Source: an uncultured Pseudoxanthomonas sp. (lineage in GTDB: Bacteria > Pseudomonadota > Gammaproteobacteria > Xanthomonadales > Xanthomonadaceae). Taken from it: DNA of 58,564 nucleotides. Position numbers and translations under genes: made by a program. Positions 31,083 to 40,153 of the stretch are shown here, in pieces (the first letter of the stretch is position 1; each line of letters starts with the position of its first letter). The notes beneath the pieces are model-generated. The model was not told where the DNA came from. It saw nothing but the letters and a program-made list of their open reading frames with translations, and did not search any database. The DNA is taken from contig CAMPIO010000012.1 of NCBI GenBank assembly GCA_946886405.1, positions 1-58,564 of the forward strand, in the 5' to 3' direction.

Positions 31083-33571
31083 GCACACGCCGCGAGTTCA
31101 TCCGCCACAGCGCGCTGGCCACGGCCGCGGCGGCGGCCGGGCTGCCGCTTGCCGGGAGCGGCAGCAATGTGGTCACCGAAGGCGACCGGACGACACTGAA
31201 GTGGGACAAGGCGCCCTGCCGGTACTGCGGCACGGGCTGCGGGGTGAATGTCGCCGTGAAGGAAGGGCGCGTGGTCGCCACCCATGGCGACGTGCATGCG
31301 GAAGTCAATCGCGGTATCAACTGCGTGAAGGGCTACTTCCTGTCCAAGATCCTGTACGGCGCCGACCGCCTGACCCAGCCGCTGCTGCGCAAGAGGAACG
31401 GCGTGTACGCCAAGGATGGTGACTTCACCGCGGTGAGCTGGGACGAGGCCTTCGACGTGATGGCCGCGCAGTTCAAGCGCGTGCTCAAGGCGAAGGGCAG
31501 CGACGCGATCGGCATGTTCGGCTCGGGCCAGTGGACGATCTTCGAGGGCTACGCCGCCAACAAGCTGATGAAGGCCGGCTTCCGCAGCAACCACATCGAC
31601 CCGAACGCGCGCCATTGCATGGCGTCGGCGGTGGCGGGGTTCATGCGCACCTTCGGCATGGACGAGCCGATGGGCTGCTACGACGACATCGAGGCCGCCG
31701 ATGCGTTCGTGCTGTGGGGTTCCAACATGGCCGAGATGCATCCGATCCTGTGGACCCGGGTGACCGACCGGCGGCTGTCGCACCCGCACGTGAAGGTGGT
31801 GGTGATGTCCACCTTCGAGCACCGCAGCTTCGAGCTGGCCGACATCCCGATCATCTTCAAGCCGCAGACCGACCTGGTCATCCTCAACTACATCGCCAAC
31901 CACATCATCCGCACCGGCAAGGTCAACCAGGCCTTCGTCGACAGGCACACCACGTTCAAGCGCGGCAACGACGACATCGGCTACGGCCTGCGCCCGGAAC
32001 ACCCGCTGGAGGTCAAGGCGAAGAATGCCAAGGACCCGAACGGCGGGCAGCCGATCAGTTTCGAGGAGTTCGCCGCCTTCGTGGCGCCGTACACGCTGGA
32101 GAAGGCCGTCGAGATGACCGGCGCGGAGCGTGGCTGGCTGGAACAGCTGGCCGAGCTGTACGCGGACCCGAAGACCAAGGTGATGTCGTTCTGGACCATG
32201 GGCTTCAACCAGCACACGCGCGGCGTCTGGGCCAACAACATGGTCTACAACATCCACCTGCTGACCGGAAAGATCGCCACCCCGGGCAACAGCCCCTTCT
32301 CGCTGACCGGGCAGCCGTCCGCCTGCGGCACGGCGCGTGAAGTGGGTACCTTCAGCCATCGCCTGCCGGCCGACATGGTGGTGACGAACCCTGAGCACCG
32401 GAAGCATGCCGAGGAGATCTGGAAGATCCCGCACGGCACCGTCAATCCGAAGGTCGGCTACCACGCGGTCGAACAGAACCGCGCGCTGAAGGATGGCAAG
32501 CTCAATGCGTACTGGGTGATGGTGAACAACAACATGCAGGCGGCCGCGAACCTGCGCGAGGAGACCTGGCCGGGTTACCGCAATCCGGACAACTTCATCG
32601 TCGTGTCGGACGCATACCCCACCGTCACCGCACAGGCGGCGGACCTGATCCTGCCGGCGGCGATGTGGGTGGAGAAGGAGGGCGCCTATGGCAACGCCGA
32701 GCGGCGCACCCAGTTCTGGCATCAGCTGGTGAAGGCGCCCGGCGAGGCGCGCTCGGACCTGTGGCAGCTGATGGAGTTCTCCAGGCGCTTCACCACCGAC
32801 GAGTGCTGGCCGGCCGAGCTGCTGGCGGCCAACCCGCAGTACAAGGGCAAGACGCTGTTCGATGTGCTGTACCGCAACGGCAACGTGGACAGGTTTCCCA
32901 CGAGCGACATCGAAGCCGGTTACGCCAACGACGAATCCGCGCTATTCGGCTTCTATGTCCACAAGGGTCTGTTCGAGGAATACGCCGCGTTCGGCCGCGG
33001 CCACGGCCACGACCTGGCGCCGTTCGACGACTACCACAAGGCGCGCGGCCTGCGCTGGCCGGTGGTGAAGGGCAAGGAGACGCGGTGGCGCTATCGCGAG
33101 GGCGCCGATCCGTACGTCAAGCCGGGCAAGGGCTTCGAGTTCTACGGCAACAAGGACGGCAGGGCGGTGATCTGGGCGCTGCCGTACGAGCCGGCCGCCG
33201 AATCGCCGGATGACGAGTTCGATCTGTGGCTGGTCACTGGCCGCGTGCTGGAGCACTGGCATTCGGGGTCGATGACGATGCGCGTGCCCGAGTTGTACAA
33301 GGCGTTTCCGGCGGCGGTGGTGTTCATGAACCCGGACGATGCGAAGGCGCGCGGGCTCAAGCGCGGCGACGAGATCATCGTGGCGTCGCGGCGTGGCGAG
33401 ATGCGCTCGCGCGTGGAGACGCGCGGCCGCAACCGGATGCCGCGCGGGCTGGTGTTCGTGCCTTGGTTCGATGCCGGCCAGCTGATCAACAAGGTCACGC
33501 TGGACGCGACAGATCCGATTTCCAAGCAGACCGACTACAAGAAGTGCGCCGTCAAAGTCGTGGCCGCCTAG
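31079..33571 (+). CDS. napA: Periplasmic nitrate reductase catalytic subunit NapA
   Basis: 830 residues with a twin-arginine signal ([19 protein letters not shown]), the 4Fe-4S site [12 protein letters not shown]...NCVKGYF, and the molybdenum ligand cysteine in [10 protein letters not shown]. The molybdopterin-binding C-terminal domain is complete. It reduces nitrate to nitrite in the periplasm using a bis-MGD cofactor. It is the centre of napEFDABC and of normal family length. No FNR box precedes the cluster, so it may work with oxygen present. Confidence 0.97.
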   Translation: MSTRREFIRHSALATAAAAAGLPLAGSGSNVVTEGDRTTLKWDKAPCRYCGTGCGVNVAVKEGRVVATHGDVHAEVNRGINCVKGYFLSKILYGADRLTQPLLRKRNGVYAKDGDFTAVSWDEAFDVMAAQFKRVLKAKGSDAIGMFGSGQWTIFEGYAANKLMKAGFRSNHIDPNARHCMASAVAGFMRTFGMDEPMGCYDDIEAADAFVLWGSNMAEMHPILWTRVTDRRLSHPHVKVVVMSTFEHRSFELADIPIIFKPQTDLVILNYIANHIIRTGKVNQAFVDRHTTFKRGNDDIGYGLRPEHPLEVKAKNAKDPNGGQPISFEEFAAFVAPYTLEKAVEMTGAERGWLEQLAELYADPKTKVMSFWTMGFNQHTRGVWANNMVYNIHLLTGKIATPGNSPFSLTGQPSACGTAREVGTFSHRLPADMVVTNPEHRKHAEEIWKIPHGTVNPKVGYHAVEQNRALKDGKLNAYWVMVNNNMQAAANLREETWPGYRNPDNFIVVSDAYPTVTAQAADLILPAAMWVEKEGAYGNAERRTQFWHQLVKAPGEARSDLWQLMEFSRRFTTDECWPAELLAANPQYKGKTLFDVLYRNGNVDRFPTSDIEAGYANDESALFGFYVHKGLFEEYAAFGRGHGHDLAPFDDYHKARGLRWPVVKGKETRWRYREGADPYVKPGKGFEFYGNKDGRAVIWALPYEPAAESPDDEFDLWLVTGRVLEHWHSGSMTMRVPELYKAFPAAVVFMNPDDAKARGLKRGDEIIVASRRGEMRSRVETRGRNRMPRGLVFVPWFDAGQLINKVTLDATDPISKQTDYKKCAVKVVAA

Positions 33572-33581
33572 GAGAACGCCC

Positions 33582-34139
33582 GTGCAGAACAAGCATCTCT
33601 GGATCGCGGTAGGGCTGACCGTCGCCCTGATGGCGCTGGTCTTCGTAGCGGGATGGATGACAGGTCGCCCGGACCGGCACGAAGCGCCTGTGGCGGCGCT
33701 GTCCACGCCGGTGGACGCGCGCGCGGTGTTCGTGCCTGGCGCGGGCCAGATCGATGCCCTCCGGCGCGGCGTGCCGGTGGACAAGGAGGGCCATCCCCCG
33801 CCGATGGCGCACGTGGAGAACGCCGACCTGAGGCGCGCGCGCGCCTACCCGATGCAGCCGCCGACCATCCCGCATGCGATCGACGGCTACCAGGTCGACA
33901 GGAACAGCAACCGCTGCATGCTGTGCCACGCCCGCGCGAATGCGGCCACCTTCCAGGCGCCGCCGGTCAGCGTGACGCACTACATGGACCGCGACGACCA
34001 GTTCCTGGCGACCATCTCGCCGCGCCGCTACTTCTGCAACCAGTGCCACGTGGTGCAGACCGATGCGCCGGTGCTGGTCGCGAACCAGTTCCGCGACATC
34101 GACAGCGTGCTGTCGCCGCCGCCGGCAACGAAGGAGTAG
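33582..34139 (+). CDS. napB: Dihaem cytochrome NapB
   Basis: 185 residues starting at GTG 33582 (ribosome site AGGAGA). An N-terminal signal/anchor is followed by two haem c sites, CMLCH and CNQCH, with distal histidines in PTIPHAI and VTHYMDRD. It passes electrons from NapC to NapA. Gap to napC is 3 bp. Confidence 0.95.
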   Translation: MQNKHLWIAVGLTVALMALVFVAGWMTGRPDRHEAPVAALSTPVDARAVFVPGAGQIDALRRGVPVDKEGHPPPMAHVENADLRRARAYPMQPPTIPHAIDGYQVDRNSNRCMLCHARANAATFQAPPVSVTHYMDRDDQFLATISPRRYFCNQCHVVQTDAPVLVANQFRDIDSVLSPPPATKE

Positions 34140-34142
34140 CCC

Positions 34143-34742
34143 ATGTGGTCACGGACCAAGCAGCGGGTGTCGGGCCTGTGGCGCACGTTGCGCCTGCCCA
34201 GCCGCCATTACAGCCTGGGTTTCCTGACGGTGGCCGGGTTCCTGGCGGGCATCATGTTCTGGGGTGGTTTCAACACCGCGCTGGAAGCGACCAACACGGA
34301 AACGTTCTGCACCTGCTGCCACGAGATGCGGGACAACGTCTTCGAGGAGCTGAAGACCACCATCCACTACACCAACCGTTCGGGCGTCCGCGCCACCTGC
34401 CCCGATTGCCACGTGCCGCACAACTGGACCGACAAGATCGCGCGCAAGATGCAGGCATCGAAGGAGGTCTGGGGCAAGCTCTTCGGCACCATCAGCACGC
34501 GCGAGAAATTCCTGGACGAGCGCCTGATCCTGGCCACGCACGAGTGGAACAGGCTGAAGGCGAACGACTCGCTGGAGTGCCGCAACTGCCACGACTACGA
34601 TTCGATGGACCTCACCCGCCAGGGCTCGCGCGCGGCGCAGGTGCACAAGCTGTGGCTCGGCACCGGCAAGAAGACCTGCATCGACTGCCACAAGGGCGTC
34701 GCGCACCACCTGCCCGACATGACGGGCGTGCCGCAAGGCTGA
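34143..34742 (+). CDS. napC: Tetrahaem quinol dehydrogenase NapC
   Basis: 199 residues with one N-terminal anchor and four CxxCH sites: CTCCH, CPDCH, CRNCH and CIDCH. It takes electrons from the quinol pool to NapB. Last gene of the nap operon; it converges with the XRE-cupin gene 42 bp away and no terminator hairpin is clear between them. Confidence 0.95.
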   Translation: MWSRTKQRVSGLWRTLRLPSRHYSLGFLTVAGFLAGIMFWGGFNTALEATNTETFCTCCHEMRDNVFEELKTTIHYTNRSGVRATCPDCHVPHNWTDKIARKMQASKEVWGKLFGTISTREKFLDERLILATHEWNRLKANDSLECRNCHDYDSMDLTRQGSRAAQVHKLWLGTGKKTCIDCHKGVAHHLPDMTGVPQG

Positions 34743-34784
34743 GCCAGGCGTGGCGGTATCCGTGGTCGGGGTTGCCCTCGGGTC

Positions 34785-35504
34785 TCAGGGCTTGGGCCTG
34801 GAAGCGGTCTTCTTCCGCGCGGGCTTCTTCGCGCTTGCCGTGGTCGGCGCCAACCTTCCTGCCTTTCGCTGCTGCGCTGCACTCTCCTCTCCGTGGAGCG
34901 TCATCAGCGACTCCAGCAGTTGCTCGTCGGCGCTCGAGCAGACGCCCAGCAGCAGCACTTCGTCGCAACCTTCGGCGGCGATGTAGGCATGGCCCATGTT
35001 CGAGTCGATGTAGACCGACTGTCCGGTCTCCAGCACGATCGGGTCGTAGAACTCGGTGTGGACTTCCATCCGGCCTTCCAGCACGTGGATGTATTCCTCG
35101 CCGGAGTGGTGGACCAGCTCGCCGAACTCCTCGATCGTCTTCGCCCGCACGCGGGTGAGTACCGGGATCATGCGCTTGCGGCGCAGCTCGGGGCACAGGT
35201 AGTAGTAGTCGTAGTTGGGCGTGGTGACGCGTATCGAATCCTCGATCCGGCCGATGCTGCGGCGTGCGGTCACCGGCGGCTCGACCGTTTCGACGTCCTC
35301 GGCGAACAGCTCGGACATGCGCAGCTGCAGGCGTTGCGCGAGTTGCAGCAGCTTGTCGTAGGTCAGCGTGAGGCGGTCGTGTTCGACCTTGGACAGCGTC
35401 GACAGCGGGATGCCGGCATGCTCGCTCATCTGCTTGAGCGTCCAGCCCTTGCGTGCGCGCAGCGAGCGCAGCAGTCCGCCGATGGTGGGGTGTTGTGACG
35501 TCAT
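34785..35504 (-). CDS. XRE-cupin transcriptional regulator
   Basis: The start at ATG 35504 gives 239 residues. The N-terminal helix-turn-helix is GWTLKQMSEHAGIPLSTLSKVE (within residues ~20-45). The cupin at about 105-180 has HHSGEEYIHVLEGRMEVHTEF and ETGQSVYIDSNMGHAY, and a Lys/Ala-rich tail ends the protein. Such regulators bind a small metabolite or metal in the cupin. It is divergent from the D-amino-acid locus, and the paired operator-like elements at 35634 and 41873 are its likely targets. Confidence 0.85.
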   Translation of the reverse strand: MTSQHPTIGGLLRSLRARKGWTLKQMSEHAGIPLSTLSKVEHDRLTLTYDKLLQLAQRLQLRMSELFAEDVETVEPPVTARRSIGRIEDSIRVTTPNYDYYYLCPELRRKRMIPVLTRVRAKTIEEFGELVHHSGEEYIHVLEGRMEVHTEFYDPIVLETGQSVYIDSNMGHAYIAAEGCDEVLLLGVCSSADEQLLESLMTLHGEESAAQQRKAGRLAPTTASAKKPARKKTASRPKP

Positions 35505-35633
35505 CCTTGCGGATCTCCTGGGACCCGTGCGCTTCTGCTGGCGTGTCCAGCATGGCGGCATGATCGCCTTCCGGAATGGTCGATGGAAAGAGTGGCTGGC
35601 TGCCGGCCCTCCCCATCCCAACCTTTGGCACGG

Positions 35634-35675
35634 GTTGACAATTCTCTGATTAGGATCATTATCGCCGAATCAGGA
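35634..35675 (+). promoter_or_regulatory. Promoter/operator element, copy 1
   Basis: TTGACA (35635-35640) and CATTAT (35657-35662) with 16 bp between. A 33-bp block (35634-35666) is identical to 41873-41905. CTGATT and AATCAG arms straddle the -10 region, and TGAT-TAGG-ATCA is a small palindrome in the spacer. Start is expected near 35669, about 77 bp before the serine hydrolase gene. Confidence 0.75.
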
Positions 35676-35745
35676 CGCATCCACCAGCCCGCGTGCGGGT
35701 GATGCCGGGCCGTCCGTTCCATCGCTTCAGCCGGGAGATCGTTCG

Positions 35746-37782
35746 ATGCGTTCGATTCATCAGATCCTGTGCGGCGCCGCGCTGACCGCGCTGGTGGCCA
35801 TGCCGCTGCTGGCGCAGGACGCCGCCGTTTCACCCTCCGCCGTGCCGCCGACGCCTGTGTCCCCCGTACCTGCAACGCCTGCCACGGCCGCACCGGCGGC
35901 CACGGACGCGATGACGACGCCGGCAGGCGCGCCCGTGCTCACCCGGGAAGACGTGGGTGCCTGGCTCGATGGTTTCATGCCTTACGCGCTGGCCAACGGC
36001 GACATCGCCGGTGCCGTGGTAGTGGTGGTGAAGGACGGCCAGGTGCTGGTGCAGAAAGGCTACGGGTACGCCGATCTGGCCACGCGTGCGCCGGTGGTGC
36101 CCGACGCCACGCTGTTCCGGCCCGGCTCGGTGTCGAAGCTGTTCACGTGGACGGCGGTGATGCAGCTGGTCGGGCAGGGCAAGCTGGACCTGGATGCCGA
36201 CGTCAACCAGTACCTCGACTTCAAGATCCCGGAGCGCGACGGCAAGCCGGTGACGCTGCGCCAGGTGATGACGCACACCACCGGCATGGAAGAGCAGATC
36301 CGTGGACTGATCACCGCGCGCCAGGACGAGATCACGCCACTCGGCGATGCACTGAAGCACTGGACGCCGGACCGCATCCACGTACCCGGCGCGACGCCTG
36401 CGTATTCCAATTACGCCACCGCCCTGGCCGGTTACATCGTCGAACGCGTCTCCGGCCAGTCCTTCGACGACTACCTCGATGCGCACATCTTCAAGCCGCT
36501 CGGCATGGACCACGCCAGCTTCCGCCAGCCGTTGCCGCCGGCGTTGCTGGCGGGCATGTCGAAAGGCTATGCGAAAGCCTCCGACGGCGAAGCCAAGGAC
36601 TACGAATTCATCAGTCTGGCGCCGGCGGGCAGCCTCGCGGCCACCGGCACGGACATGGCGAAGTTCATGATCGCCCACCTGCAGGATGGCGCCTTCGGCG
36701 ATGCGCGCATCCTCGATGCGGCGACGGCGGAAAAGATGCATTCGACCGGGCAGGCCTCGGTCGGCCCATTGAACCGCATGATGCTCGGCTTCTACGAGAC
36801 CTCGGTGAACGGGCATCGTGCCATTTCCCACGGGGGCGACACACAGTGGTTCCACAGCGACCTGCAGCTGTTCCTCGATGACGGCATCGGCCTGTTCGTC
36901 TCGATGAACAGTTCCGGCCGCGATGGGGCGACGGGCCACATCCGTTACGCGCTGTCGCGCGGCTTCGCCGATCGTTACCTGCCCGGCACGCCGGCGAAGG
37001 TGGCCGGCGTATCGAAGGAGGATGCGGCGCTGCATGCGGGGCAGATCGCGGGCACGTATACCAGCAGTCGACGCCCCGACAGCAACTTCGTGTCGCTGGC
37101 CAATCTGCTGGGCCCGGTCAAGGTCGTCGCCAACGAAGACGGCACCATCAGCGTGACCATCGCGACGAGCGTCGGCGGCGCGCCGAAGAAGTGGCGCGAA
37201 GTCGCACCGTACGTGTGGCAGGACACCAGCAGCACCGATCGCCTGGCCGCCGATGTGGTCGATGGCAAGGTGACGCGTTTCAGCATGGAGCCGTACGCGC
37301 CGATCATGGTCTTCGAGCGCCTGTCGGCGTGGCGCGCGCTGTCGATGCCGCTGCTGGTCGCCAGTCTGGCGATCGTGCTGCTGACGGTGATCGCGTGGCC
37401 GGTGTCGGCCCTGGTGCGCCGGTACTACGGCGTGCGCTATGCACTCAGCGGTATCGATGCGCGCGCCCACCGGTTGGTGAGGATCGGCGCGTTGCTGTCG
37501 CTGTTGGCGACGGCGGCGGCGCTCGGCCTGGTGGTCGGCATGTTGAGCAAGCTGGAGATGACCAGTCCCGGTACCGACGGGCTGATCATCGCGATGCGCC
37601 TGTTCGCCACCGTCGCGCTGCCGCTCGGTGCGGCCTTCGCCAGCTGGAACGCATGGCATGTGCTGCGCGCACGCCGCAAATGGCTGGCCAAGCTGTGGGC
37701 GTTGCTGCTGGCGCTGGCCTGCCTGTTCCTGCTGTGGATCGGCGTGGTCCACCACGTCATCGGCTTCGGCGCGAACTACTGA
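35746..37782 (+). CDS. Serine hydrolase (class C beta-lactamase/D-aminopeptidase family) with C-terminal membrane domain
   Basis: 678 residues with signal peptide (ends LAQ), Pro/Ala/Thr-rich linker to about residue 60, then the S12 fold: catalytic SVSK in PGSVSKLFTW near residue 128, YSNYATALAG with the tyrosine near 222, and HGGDTQW near 364 as the third motif. Four hydrophobic segments follow residue ~525, so the domain is tethered to the inner membrane facing the periplasm. In this locus it likely trims D-amino-acid-containing peptides. It is directly after promoter copy 1. Confidence 0.85.
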   Translation: MRSIHQILCGAALTALVAMPLLAQDAAVSPSAVPPTPVSPVPATPATAAPAATDAMTTPAGAPVLTREDVGAWLDGFMPYALANGDIAGAVVVVVKDGQVLVQKGYGYADLATRAPVVPDATLFRPGSVSKLFTWTAVMQLVGQGKLDLDADVNQYLDFKIPERDGKPVTLRQVMTHTTGMEEQIRGLITARQDEITPLGDALKHWTPDRIHVPGATPAYSNYATALAGYIVERVSGQSFDDYLDAHIFKPLGMDHASFRQPLPPALLAGMSKGYAKASDGEAKDYEFISLAPAGSLAATGTDMAKFMIAHLQDGAFGDARILDAATAEKMHSTGQASVGPLNRMMLGFYETSVNGHRAISHGGDTQWFHSDLQLFLDDGIGLFVSMNSSGRDGATGHIRYALSRGFADRYLPGTPAKVAGVSKEDAALHAGQIAGTYTSSRRPDSNFVSLANLLGPVKVVANEDGTISVTIATSVGGAPKKWREVAPYVWQDTSSTDRLAADVVDGKVTRFSMEPYAPIMVFERLSAWRALSMPLLVASLAIVLLTVIAWPVSALVRRYYGVRYALSGIDARAHRLVRIGALLSLLATAAALGLVVGMLSKLEMTSPGTDGLIIAMRLFATVALPLGAAFASWNAWHVLRARRKWLAKLWALLLALACLFLLWIGVVHHVIGFGANY

Positions 37783-37844
37783 TCCCTTGCGGCCGGCGAC
37801 CTCCGTTGCCGGCCGCTCCTTCCTTCTTTCCACGCGAGGAAGTC

Positions 37845-38858
37845 GTGTCCCTTCGACTGGAACTGCACAACGAACCGCTGCCGATGTCGGCGCCGTTCCG
37901 CATCGCCGGCCACGTGTTCGAAGCGATGCCGGCCACCATCGTGACGCTGCACGACGGTGACCACGTCGGCCGTGGCGAAGCGGCGGGCGTGTACTACAAC
38001 GACGACCATCCGGACACGATGATCGCCACGCTTGAAGCGCTGCGTCCGCGCATCGAGGCCGGCATCGATCGTGCATCGCTGCGCGCCCTGCTGCCGCCCG
38101 GGGGCGCCCGCAATGCACTCGATGCCGCCTTGTGGGAACTGGAGGCGCAGCGCAGCGGTGCGCCGGTGTGGCGGCTGGCCGGCCTCGACGGCGTGCGGCC
38201 GCTGCTGACCACGTTCACCGTCGGCGCCGACGATCCTGGCGTGATGGCCGATCGCGCCGCCGCCTACGTGCAGGGCCCCAAGCAGGCGCGCGCCGTGAAG
38301 CTGAAGCTCACCGGCGATGCGTCGCTGGATGCCGCACGCGTGCAGGCCGTGCGTGCGCGTTGCGCAGGCGCGTGGATCGGCGTCGATGCCAACCAGGGTT
38401 ATGGCGGCGCCACCTTGCCGGACCTGATTCCCGCGCTGGTGCAGGCGCGCGTGTCGCTGCTGGAACAGCCCTGCGTGCGCGGTCGCGAACACGAACTCGA
38501 CGGCATCGAACGCGTGCTTCCGTTCGCCGCCGACGAGAGCATTCTCGATCTCGCCGAACTGGAAGCGCGCCATTCGCGCTTCGATGTCATCAACATCAAG
38601 CTGGACAAGTGCGGCGGCCTGACCGAAGGCCTGATGATGGCGCGCCGCGCACGCGAGCTGGGCAAGCAGGTGATGGTCGGCAACATGTGCGGGACCAGCC
38701 TGGCCGCCGCACCTGCGTACGTGCTGGGACAGTTCTGCGACATCGTTGATCTTGATGGCCCCACGTTCCTGGTGCAGGACCGTACCCCCTCGGTGCAGTA
38801 CGAAGACGGCTGCATCCGCTGCGGCGATGAGGTCTGGGGGCCACGGGTCGCCGCATGA
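37845..38858 (+). CDS. dgcA: Dipeptide epimerase / N-acetyl-D-glutamate racemase (DgcA-like, enolase superfamily)
   Basis: The GTG at 37845 follows GAGGAA and gives 337 residues. Muconate-lactonizing-type catalytic residues: KLK in AVKLKLTGD (about 145), DANQGY, EQP, DES and a second lysine in INIKLDKCGG. These acid-base lysines racemise the alpha carbon. The family includes L-Ala-D/L-Glu epimerase and DgcA. The presence of a DgcN-like gene in the same locus favours the D-glutamate route. It overlaps the transporter start as ATGA. Confidence 0.8.
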   Translation: MSLRLELHNEPLPMSAPFRIAGHVFEAMPATIVTLHDGDHVGRGEAAGVYYNDDHPDTMIATLEALRPRIEAGIDRASLRALLPPGGARNALDAALWELEAQRSGAPVWRLAGLDGVRPLLTTFTVGADDPGVMADRAAAYVQGPKQARAVKLKLTGDASLDAARVQAVRARCAGAWIGVDANQGYGGATLPDLIPALVQARVSLLEQPCVRGREHELDGIERVLPFAADESILDLAELEARHSRFDVINIKLDKCGGLTEGLMMARRARELGKQVMVGNMCGTSLAAAPAYVLGQFCDIVDLDGPTFLVQDRTPSVQYEDGCIRCGDEVWGPRVAA

Positions 38859-40135
38859 GCGCAATGGTCGGCATGTCGGACAAGACCTGGTTCGGCCAGC
38901 CACGCGGGCTGACGATCCTGTTCCTGACCAACATGTGGGAGCTGTTTTCCTACTACGGCATGCGCACGCTGCTGGTCTACTACATGACCAAGCAGTTGCT
39001 GTTCGCGCAGGAGAAGGCGTCCTTCATCTACGGCACCTACACCGCGATGGCGTACTTCACGCCGATCATCGGGGGCGTTATCGCGGATCGATGGCTGGGC
39101 AAGCGCAACGCGGTGATCCTCGGCGGCACCATCATGGCATTCGGCCATTTCGTGATGGCGTTCGAGCCGATGTTCTACGTGGCGCTGGCCACCATCGCGC
39201 TGGGCAACGGTCTGTTCCTGCCCAGCCTTCCCAGCCAGATCAATGATCTGTATGCGGCCGACGATCCGCGTCGTGGGCGTGCGTACAACGTGTATTACGT
39301 CGGCCTGAACATCGGTGGCTTCCTGGCGCCACTGGTATGCGGCACGCTGGGCGAACTGTATGGCTGGCATTACGGCTTCGGCGCCGCCGGCATCGGCATG
39401 TTCCTCGGGTTGATGATCTATGTGTTCGGCCGCCAATACCTGCCGCCGGAGTTCCCGCGCGTCGCGCTTGCGCAGAACCCCGGCACGCAGGCGAACGCGG
39501 GCGGTGGGCAAGCGCTCAGGGTGTGGTGGCTGCTGCTCGGCGTCGGCATCGCGGCCACCATCTTCCGCGGCGCGTACGAGCAGGTCGGCAACACGTTGCC
39601 CTTGCTGATCGACACCGGCGTGGACCGCGTGGTCGCCGGCTTCACGATTCCGATGACGTGGTTCCAGTCGCTCAATCCGCTGCTGGTGATCAGCATGACG
39701 CCGTTGCTGCTGCTGCACTGGCGCCGCCGCGCCGAAGCGGGCCGCGACACGTCGCCCGCGCTGAAGATGGCGATCGGCGCGCTGATCGTCGCTGCCGCCT
39801 ACGTCCTGCTGGCCGCGTTGAGCGCCTGGGCGGGCGATGCGCGCATCGCCTGGGGCTGGCTGGTGGTGTTCTTCGTGGTGCTCACGCTCGGCGAGCTGTA
39901 CATCCTGCCGACCGGCCTGGGGTTGTTTGCCAGACTCGCGCCGCCACGCCTGGGTGCGACGACGGTTGCGTCGTGGTTCCTCGCCGTCTTCAGCGGCAGC
40001 CTGCTGGCCGGCATGGTCGGTACGCTGTGGTCGAAGACCAGCCATGCCGGCTTCTTCCTGATGCTCGCGGGTCTGGCCGTCGCCGCTGCGTTCCTGCTGT
40101 GGCGGCTGGACCGCCCGATCCGCTCACTGCACTGA
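38855..40135 (+). CDS. POT-family peptide transporter
   Basis: 426 residues with 12 membrane segments. The helix-1 signature here is FLTNMWELFSYYGMRTLLVY, where family members usually read ExxERFxYYG. The first glutamate is N and the arginine is L. The second POT signature, NVYYVGLNIGGFLAPLVCG, is intact. It probably imports di- or tripeptides, but the altered proton-coupling residues suggest changed mechanism or substrate. Flanked by epimerase and D-aminoacylase-like genes. Confidence 0.85.
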   Translation: MSAMVGMSDKTWFGQPRGLTILFLTNMWELFSYYGMRTLLVYYMTKQLLFAQEKASFIYGTYTAMAYFTPIIGGVIADRWLGKRNAVILGGTIMAFGHFVMAFEPMFYVALATIALGNGLFLPSLPSQINDLYAADDPRRGRAYNVYYVGLNIGGFLAPLVCGTLGELYGWHYGFGAAGIGMFLGLMIYVFGRQYLPPEFPRVALAQNPGTQANAGGGQALRVWWLLLGVGIAATIFRGAYEQVGNTLPLLIDTGVDRVVAGFTIPMTWFQSLNPLLVISMTPLLLLHWRRRAEAGRDTSPALKMAIGALIVAAAYVLLAALSAWAGDARIAWGWLVVFFVVLTLGELYILPTGLGLFARLAPPRLGATTVASWFLAVFSGSLLAGMVGTLWSKTSHAGFFLMLAGLAVAAAFLLWRLDRPIRSLH

Positions 40136-40153
40136 CCCGACGGAGATCCGCCC

